A program made the position numbers and the translations under genes. Source: Stratiolaelaps scimitus (Eukaryota; Arthropoda; Arachnida; Mesostigmata; Laelapidae). Taken from it: a stretch of DNA of 64,000 nucleotides. Of the stretch, positions 61,803-64,000 are shown piece after piece (positions within the stretch are counted from its first letter, which is position 1; every line of letters starts with the position of its first letter). The notes under the pieces are model-generated. The model worked only from the letters and a program-made list of their open reading frames with translations. It was not told the origin of the DNA and searched no databases. The stretch lies in assembly GCA_019614645.1 (NCBI GenBank), contig JABWDB010000019.1, positions 2,278,501-2,342,500 on the forward strand. The letters run 5' to 3'.

Positions 61803-64000
61803 CTGAAATCAGAAAAGACGAATCGAACAATCGGGGCTGAGTGAGGACGAAACGAGAAACGTCAAAGAGAAAGATGCGTATGCCCGATTTCTATGTATCT
61901 CACAAACCTGTATCCGCCACTTGCCTATCAATCCTTCAACGTGTGTTCAATGCAAGGAAGGGACACATATGGGTGGAGGTGCTACCGAGCTGAAAATGGG
62001 AAATACAAGAGCTCGGTAGGCGGGGAGCGGGTGTGGCGGCGGCGGCGTCGACTTCACAGCGGACCCCTTCAAGTGATCTTCAAGCCACCTGTACAAACTT
62101 ATTGATACTGCCGCGAGCATTTCTCAGCAGTGGGGAGACAGAATTCGGAGGCGTTCGGTTATGACGGTGCTCGGAGTGGTATGGCGAGGCAAGTGTCCAT
62201 GAACGGTATAGGAAATAGCCCTCGCTTGGTGGTGTTGTCCAAATAGGACAAAGGAGCTAGATGAGAGGTGGTGTACTCCCGGCTGGGGTCTACGGGGTAC
62301 GTCGAGGGGGACAATTTCGCAGGAATGCGGTACGCTGGATGGCGGTGGGACGTCGCGTGCCACGTATTTGCGTTTTAGTTGGATCCCCGCACACGACCCC
62401 CAAGCAAATCTGCCTCGTTCGCCAGTTCGACGACTGCACTCCCTCGAGGTCGCTACCTTTCTAAATTTCTCACTATCACCCCGGTTCTTCGGGCGACTTC
62501 ATCGCGACGGGATCGATGTCGTCACATGTTGAACTCCCGGGTCGTCACCACCCATAGCGTGCAACAGAGACCGCAAGTGATGTTGCAGACATAGTCGGGG
62601 TCGGTGTCTAGAGCGGGTGGGCGTTCGTCGCCTCACCGCCACCAGACAAAGTTTGAATTACGGATGCCAGTCTCACCGCGTGCTCCTGGCATCCACCACT
62701 CGGCTGTTCCCGGCAACCGGGGAGGGGCTTTGAAAGGAGCAGATTTTCTGGGTTTGCTTGCAGCAAACCCACCGTTCGTGGCCGGCTCCTCGACTTCGCA
62801 ACCTCAGCTCGCTTGCGCTTCCCACATTTTGTTTTACCACTCTGCGAGATTCGTCAAGCAACAAATCATCAGTTCATTCGTCTTTGGCTCGGCCTGCTAG
62901 AGCAGAGGGTGAGGCTTGCAAGAAAATCGGAGCACCTCAAGCGACTCAACGGAATTTATTGGTATAGCCGAGCGAGTAGTGCTCCTTGCGCGTGGCCTGC
63001 GCCTGCAGCCTGGTAAAGACGGTCGCACTAACAACAACAAGAGCAACGTGAGCAACGGTAGATAGGACGCGACGTGGTGCCGCTCCGACGCCGCTAAGGG
63101 TTACCCTCCGTTCCGCTATTTCTGCCGAAGCAGCCACTCCGCCGCAACTGCCGCCCTTAGTGCTGTTACTACCGGTTAATTCCCTAGGATTTCCCAGGAG
63201 TCCAGCTGGTTCCAAGACGGCGACTGTTGTTGTACAAGCACGCTCATATGCGCTCTTCATGCGTTTCATGTATGGAGAGCGCACGCTCTTCCTGTAGTAA
63301 CCCCCGCGTGGTAGCAGCGCGTCCCGAACGAAAGCTCAGCTTCGTGCGATGCACTTGCATCCGACCGCTGAACAGGCGAACTACCAACGAGGTACAGTGA
63401 ACCACAGGGGTACCGCAGGCGGACAGAGGCGTAGGCAGAGGGAGGGAGAGAGAGGAGAGCCCAGGTAAATTAAATCAACACGGAGTTATTCCGGCAGCCG
63501 ACGCCTTCTACCGGTCTGTGGGTAGGCGGCAACGCAGCGGGAAGGTGCCATCTCCCCAGGCCGTCCATCGGTTGGATGCTCCGCTCAGCTGAAATGTAAC
63601 GTAGTCCAATGGCAGAGGAACGATGCGTTTGCTGTTGGAAGCGCCGAGGCCGGCACTATTCGCTTTACTGACCGGCCGTCTCGCCATCTCGCCCTGTGCG
63701 TGTAGTAATAACACTTGTTTTCTTTTCATGGCTCTCTCGGTACTGAGGCGGCAGCAGGCTGAGGCACAATTCAGCTCTGCTCAAGGTATTCAACTGGTTT
63801 CGGAGAAAAGAGAAAGCCTTGTTATTCGTCTTTGTTCTTGACAAGTGGTTAGTTGGTTGCGGGGATGGGGTCGTGAGTCGGGTTCCCAACGGATATAGCT
63901 GGAAGGGCATAACGATAATAACGAAATGTTAGGGTAGTAGCCGGCCTTAGGCTTCAACACAAGTCGTAGTGCAGTTCTGCAACACCTTGGCGAAATATAT
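61803..64000. other. Intron upstream of Ig3 (continues outside the window)
   Basis: No exon recognised. The Ig2 exons must lie beyond 64000 or be too short to see. Several open frames of 60-112 codons occur on both strands without recognisable domains. Confidence 0.6.

Noticed and set aside
62946..63284. Minus-strand 112-codon frame with a hydrophobic stretch, considered as a Dscam exon upstream of Ig3.
   Set aside because: It has no Ig core residues and no fitting splice ends; Ig2 should be found there instead.

Overview
This is a eukaryotic window: single exons with GT/AG junctions are spread over 60 kb, with (TA)n, (CA)n, (GA)n and (CAG)n microsatellites throughout and no bacterial-style gene packing. 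The only gene I can support is one member of the Dscam family (Down syndrome cell adhesion molecule) on the minus strand. Ten exons can be placed. Read 5'->3' along the gene, from high to low coordinates, they encode Ig3, Ig4, Ig5, Ig6 (two exons), Ig7, Ig8 (two exons), Ig9 (two exons) and the start of the first fibronectin type III domain. All nine internal junctions keep phase (1,1,0,1,1,1,1,1,2), so the exons join into one open chain of 2142 nt, about 714 residues, with no stop codon. Ig1-Ig2 and the signal peptide lie beyond 64000. The rest of FN1, the later FN3 and Ig domains, the membrane segment and the tail lie before position 1.

Layout: 1-2534 is intron; the Ig9/FN1 exon is at 2535-2815; the Ig9 front half at 5105-5249; an 11.3 kb intron; Ig8 back half at 16580-16750; a 12.4 kb intron; Ig8 front half at 29192-29311; Ig7 at 30544-30837; Ig6 back half at 32091-32252; a 7.9 kb intron; Ig6 front half at 40184-40343; Ig5 at 40960-41207; Ig4 at 43436-43705; a 17.8 kb intron; Ig3 at 61512-61802; intron to the end. 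The introns hold microsatellites, foldback sequences, a ~21-bp degenerate tandem array, a two-copy dispersed repeat and a few possible retroposon traces. Many stop-free stretches of 60-265 codons also occur there, but none has a recognisable domain.

The domain sequences are closest in my judgement to arthropod Dscam proteins. Ig3 and Ig7 are each one plain exon, without the tandem alternative-exon arrays that insect and crustacean Dscam1 carries at these places. Together with the long introns this fits a non-arrayed Dscam paralogue, perhaps from a chelicerate such as a mite. The species call is an inference and weak. The most notable points are the unarrayed Ig7/Ig3 exons, an Ig6 domain that has lost its core tryptophan, two weak splice donors, a perfect 48-bp palindrome just upstream of the Ig9 acceptor, and exons that sit in AT-rich islands within GC-richer intronic DNA.
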